From contig JBLMZW010000172.1 of the NCBI GenBank assembly GCA_050259035.1, forward strand, positions 1 through 9,410: a stretch of DNA of 9,410 nucleotides, written 5' to 3'. The translations under genes and the position numbers were made by a program. Below, piece after piece: positions 7,601-9,410 of this stretch. Source of the DNA: JBLMZW01 sp050259035 (GTDB lineage: Bacteria; Bacillota; Syntrophomonadia; Syntrophomonadales; DTU052). Below the pieces are notes generated by a model. It made no database searches, was not told the origin of the DNA, and was given only the letters and a program-made list of their open reading frames with translations. Every line of letters begins with the position of its first letter. Within the stretch, counting starts at the first letter, position 1.

Positions 7601-7961
7601 CGATCGCCATCAAAAGTGGAACATCGGAAGCCGCCTGCAGCTGCTGCACCAAATTTACCGTCTGCTCGGTGCTTACCACATTTTCCTTGAAGAGAATCAC
7701 CCCGCCGGGATGATATTTTTTAATGACCGCTGCGATCTCCGGACTGCTCTCGGTAACGTTTTTACCGTTCCATTGGCGGAAGTCCAGCATCAGCATCTGG
7801 CCTACCTTTTCCTCCAACGTCATACCTGATACTATCGATGTCAGTTGGGAGCCGGAAGATAAGGAAGAAGCCGACTGTGCCGGCCAGCACCCGATAGATA
7901 ATCCCAAGAATGTTATTAATAAAACCCCTGCCAGTAGCCTATTCTTTAATGATAACAACAT
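4638..7961 (-). CDS. Exported fusion: GH3 beta-N-acetylhexosaminidase, Cache-like domain, acetolactate decarboxylase
   Basis: This is one uninterrupted 1107-codon frame. Residues 1-31 form a signal peptide; SIG-C25 is a weak lipobox, so lipidation is uncertain. Residues 45-390 are a GH3 catalytic domain of NagZ type, with AIDQEGG (119-125), KHFPGHGDTSTDSH (219-232, D230/H232 dyad) and nucleophile D316 in VVTDAMKG. A GH3 C-terminal domain (about 420-615) ends in PVGYGLSYP. A short helical linker leads to a Cache-like sensor domain (about 640-856: IDLKGKMVVVEP, VQKDGYILFDTDSTQIGKNTF). Residues 875-1107 are acetolactate decarboxylase (2-acetolactate to acetoin plus CO2): STINALLDGFYDG, LDGEM, PGYHLHF, DRTGGGH. 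H1045, H1047 and H1058 are the zinc ligands. E916, R996 and E1104 fall at exactly the spacing I recall for Brevibacillus E65, R145 and E253, so the site looks intact. GGAGG lies 12 nt before the ATG and an in-frame TAG precedes it, fixing the start. Confidence 0.93.
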   Translation of the reverse strand: MLLSLKNRLLAGVLLITFLGLSIGCWPAQSASSLSSGSQLTSIVSGMTLEEKVGQMLMLDFRQWNGKNVTESSPEIAAVIKKYHPGGVILFKENVVSTEQTVNLVQQLQAASDVPLLMAIDQEGGSIVRLQSGTTMPGNMALGATRSTDDAYQVGKAIGEELKALGINFNLAPVMDVNLNPDNPVIGVRSFGSDPQLVGDLGVAYINGLHAAGVAGCVKHFPGHGDTSTDSHLGLPSVPHDKFRLKAVELQPFQEAMDNGTDAVMTAHITFPAIDNTQVVSKKDGQQIYVPATLSEKVLTGLIRKDMGFKGVVVTDAMKGMKAITENFGAADAAVGAVKAGTDIVLMPEDVDQAYNAILQAVKTGEISEERINQSVMRILTLKIERRIAIIKDSHLVSGSSVSEQARLAQARASVGSKTHLALEKTVAERAVTLVKNKSETLPFLLKKGCKVVILAPYDDRLKPMVDATREIIKTRKLTGIDVKGFAYTNMKTPSDEQQQAIQAADYVIIGSYSGDVASRSPGKNWIPDYVSAAVSLTNTMNKPAAVLAIRNPYDIMYLPQANAFLCVYGKSTGPNIPAGMRAIFGDINPTGKLPVFIPSNDGKNVLYPVGYGLSYPSTVPELYKLQNDVQTRLNQINGKLEKAARQIDKVGLNSAEARNVLKKLETNIPGVVDYCTIDLKGKMVVVEPPAYHEYEGSDISQQDQVKRIQKTAQPVLSWAFMAVEGFVSADLEQPVFDSNKRFKGAISVLLKPGDYFKPFAAANPEDELMVVQKDGYILFDTDSTQIGKNTFKDPAYQRYPNLLALCSQVTANRFGSGTYEFQNQADKQVVKKRAYWTTVGLHGTEWRLVLIKKDPAVNNGLASSIISTTAERETVYQVSTINALLDGFYDGVETVGELKKHGNLGTGTFHRLDGEMTALDGQVYQIKADGSVNQVADNITVPFASVTCLEADKDLTLKDVADFKALQAVMDKTIDNSNVFYAFRIDGTFDYVKTRSVPAQNKPYPPLAEVTKNQPTFEFKGVKGSIVGFWCPAYVNGINIPGYHLHFVTEDRTGGGHLLECSIKEARLQADRTAQFHLVLPENSDFGKIDLARDRSQETELVEKAH

Positions 7962-8012
7962 CTAACCAGCCATCCTCCCCTGTAAATGCTACGTAATTAA
8001 TGGGATCCTTCC

Positions 8013-8021
8013 ATTATCACA
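8013..8021 (-). promoter_or_regulatory. Possible extended -10 promoter for the GH3 fusion gene
   Basis: On the minus strand this reads TGTGATAAT, a TGn extension joined to GATAAT (5 of 6 to consensus). It sits about 50 bases upstream of the ATG at 7961. No good -35 box stands at the usual distance, so this is only a candidate. Confidence 0.35.
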
Positions 8022-8080
8022 TCCCATCTGGTAAGATATTCACAATTACACTCCGCAATTCCTGCCCATTTTCATATTCA

Positions 8081-8107
8081 TTAACAAAAAAGCAGGTGGG
8101 TTTTAAT
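8081..8107 (+). promoter_or_regulatory. Possible promoter for the TPP-enzyme gene
   Basis: TTAACA (8081-8086) and TTTAAT (8102-8107) each match 5 of 6 consensus bases, but the 15-base spacer is short. It would start a transcript about 75 bases before the ATG at 8190. It is the best pair I can see in the 228-base divergent intergenic region. Confidence 0.28.
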
Positions 8108-8119
8108 AGATAATTCATA

Positions 8120-8138
8120 ATTCCTGGGAAAAAGGAAT
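8120..8138. promoter_or_regulatory. Inverted repeat in the divergent intergenic region
   Basis: ATTCCT (8120-8125) and AGGAAT (8133-8138) are perfect 6-bp arms around a 7-base spacer. It lies just downstream of the candidate plus-strand promoter and 52 bases before the TPP-enzyme start. It could be an operator or a leader hairpin; arms this short can arise by chance in AT-rich DNA. Confidence 0.25.
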
Positions 8139-8189
8139 ACTTGATATGAAAAACGAAAAGAGAAAGAAGGATTTAGGGGGGAGAAGCCA

Positions 8190-9362
8190 ATGAAAACCAT
8201 CGCCGAGGTGATAGCGTTAGCTCTGGATCACTCCAGGGTTAAAACATTGACCTGCGTTCCATGTTTTGGCGGAAGCACGGTGTTCGATCATTATTGCGAA
8301 CTAACCGGAGCGAACATACCTTTTTCACTCCATCCGGAGGTAGCCTTCTCCGTCGCCTACGGAACCAGCCTGACCGGAAAGCGGGCGGCGACTCTTCTAA
8401 AGCCGCATGCCATCATGAAAGCTATGAACAGCCTGACCGATGCAATTTATACTGGGGTCAACGGGGGGTTGGTGTCGGTTGTTTTTAATGACCACCACGG
8501 CCGACAATCGGACACTATTCTGGACATAATACCGGCAATCTCTTCCCTGGGATTACCTTATCATATCCTCTACCGGACCCGTTCTGATGTATATCTTGAT
8601 GTTCTTGAGGCCTTTGAACAATCTGAAAAACTAGGACTACCATACTTTCTCTTTATTGAAGCTACAGAACTTAATGACACCATGGAAAGCAACCTGTGGC
8701 AGCAGTCCAGTCTGAATTTTGGCAACGATATTCCTTATGAAAGAGACATCGCCCGTTTCGTCCTTTGCCCACCCTTCGCGGCCTATCAGCAGAGATCGAT
8801 GCAGGCACGGGTAGCGGGATCAGATATCGAATCGATCCCCCGGCCAGTAGTTAATCCGATTCCCGGAAGCCTTCCGGAAAAGTGGCAGCCAGCCATCGAG
8901 CGTTATAACACCCTGTTTTCGGTTTTCCGCGATTATCGGGTAGAGATAGTTACAGGCGATGTAGGAATATCAAGTTTCTTTGCCTTTCCACCCTACGACT
9001 GTGTGGATATCACCACCTATATGGGCGGCAGCATCCCGCTGGCTATCGGGGCCTCATTGGGGAAAAGATCCCTGACCTGGGCCGTAACCGGAGACTTCGC
9101 TTTTGCCGGGGCCGGGCACCTGGGTCTGCTGGAAGCCCGGCAGCGTGGAATCCCGATTAAGGTATTGCTGATTAGAAATGGAAAATCGGAAACCACCGGC
9201 GGACAGCCGGTGAACGATGCCATTATGGACACCCTTCTGTGCGGTTATCAGGATTGCCTGATACCAATATCTGATCCCAACGATGTCAGCGCGGTAGATA
9301 ATGCTTTCAAATCCGCCGTTTCCAGTCCTAATTTATCAATCGTGATTGCCGACTACCGCTAA
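8190..9362 (+). CDS. Compact TPP-dependent enzyme, IorA-like without ferredoxin domain
   Basis: The protein has 390 residues, no signal peptide, and is presumably cytoplasmic. The N-terminal half (1-160) is a TPP Pyr domain. HPEVAF (48-53) places E50 where TPP enzymes carry the glutamate that activates the cofactor, followed by TLLKPHAIMKAMNSLTDAIYTGVNGGLVSVVFNDHH-type sequence very like indolepyruvate:ferredoxin oxidoreductase alpha (IorA). The C-terminal half (about 252-390) is the PP domain: GDVGISSFF, TTYMGGSIPLAIGASL, and the TPP/Mg motif GD (301-302), 27 residues, then N330, followed by ETTGGQP. IorA proteins are usually over 550 residues with two [4Fe-4S] clusters at the C-terminus; here the protein stops after the PP domain and no ferredoxin cysteine pattern exists. 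It may therefore be a 2-oxoacid decarboxylase or acyloin-type enzyme (as in sulfopyruvate decarboxylase) or depend on partner subunits outside the window. AGGGGGGAG ends 6 nt before the ATG. It is transcribed away from the GH3 fusion gene. Confidence 0.88.
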   Translation: MKTIAEVIALALDHSRVKTLTCVPCFGGSTVFDHYCELTGANIPFSLHPEVAFSVAYGTSLTGKRAATLLKPHAIMKAMNSLTDAIYTGVNGGLVSVVFNDHHGRQSDTILDIIPAISSLGLPYHILYRTRSDVYLDVLEAFEQSEKLGLPYFLFIEATELNDTMESNLWQQSSLNFGNDIPYERDIARFVLCPPFAAYQQRSMQARVAGSDIESIPRPVVNPIPGSLPEKWQPAIERYNTLFSVFRDYRVEIVTGDVGISSFFAFPPYDCVDITTYMGGSIPLAIGASLGKRSLTWAVTGDFAFAGAGHLGLLEARQRGIPIKVLLIRNGKSETTGGQPVNDAIMDTLLCGYQDCLIPISDPNDVSAVDNAFKSAVSSPNLSIVIADYR

Positions 9363-9383
9363 GCTAGAAACGAAAGCAAAAGA

Positions 9384-9407
9384 AACGCGAGGGTTATCCC
9401 CCGCGTT
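9384..9407 (-). terminator. Hairpin terminator, probably for a converging minus-strand gene
   Basis: AACGCG-A-GGG (9384-9393) pairs with CCC-C-CGCGTT (9398-9407) around loop TTAT, with one mismatch. On the minus strand the stem is followed by a T-rich run (TTTCTTTTGCTTT), as in a rho-independent terminator of a gene to the right. On the plus strand only TTAAA is visible before the window ends, so termination of the TPP-enzyme gene (stop 21 bases upstream) is possible but unproven. Confidence 0.65.
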
Positions 9408-9410
9408 AAA

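Noticed and set aside
7887..7961. Lipoprotein signal on the GH3 fusion
   Set aside because: C25 is preceded by S-I-G rather than a normal L-x-G lipobox, so ordinary signal peptidase cleavage after the AQSA segment is equally likely. Lipidation is not claimed.
9017..9232. Minus-strand 71-codon frame
   Set aside because: It is antisense to the TPP-binding region of the IorA-like gene and has no supporting feature.

Overview
The window looks like a piece of an anaerobic, Gram-positive-type Clostridia genome. Desulfotomaculum/Pelotomaculum-like Peptococcaceae are my best guess. The reasons are three S-layer homology (SLH) repeats in an exported protein, a BMP lipoprotein, a STAS regulator, an IorA-like TPP enzyme, strong GGAGG ribosome binding sites, roughly 50% GC, and a repeat ending in the palindrome TGACAGGGGGACGGTTCT..., which I recall as common in such genomes. 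The assignment rests on gene content only.

Layout: four genes lie on the minus strand and one on the plus strand. Bases 3919 down to 1 look like one operon: a BMP-family nucleoside-binding lipoprotein (3919-2873), a STAS protein with an unrecognised C-terminal domain (2849-1539), and a surface protein that runs off the left edge (1483 to <1). The surface protein has a signal peptide, three SLH domains, a segment resembling the CD38/Aplysia ADP-ribosyl cyclase fold, and a proline-iminopeptidase-like alpha/beta hydrolase. Upstream of this operon is a 718-base non-coding stretch (3920-4637). It holds two tandem, highly structured elements with the same architecture but different stem sequences, each followed by a near-identical 93-bp repeat.

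Next on the minus strand is a 1107-residue exported fusion (7961-4638): GH3 beta-N-acetylhexosaminidase, then a Cache-like sensor domain, then a complete acetolactate decarboxylase domain. Its active-site spacing matches the Brevibacillus enzyme. Divergent from it, on the plus strand (8190-9362), is a compact TPP-dependent enzyme resembling IorA (indolepyruvate:ferredoxin oxidoreductase alpha) without the C-terminal ferredoxin domain. A hairpin after it (9384-9407) probably terminates a converging minus-strand gene, and perhaps this one as well.

How the genes may work together (inference): three products are exported (BMP lipoprotein, SLH protein, GH3 fusion). A surface NAD-cleaving domain made with a nucleoside-type binding lipoprotein and a STAS regulator suggests extracellular nucleotide processing or sensing. 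The TPP enzyme and the acetolactate decarboxylase domain both belong to 2-oxoacid/acyloin chemistry, but the window does not show that they share a pathway. The strongest novel points are the SLH-cyclase-hydrolase architecture, the GH3-Cache-acetolactate decarboxylase fusion, and the tandem structured elements.
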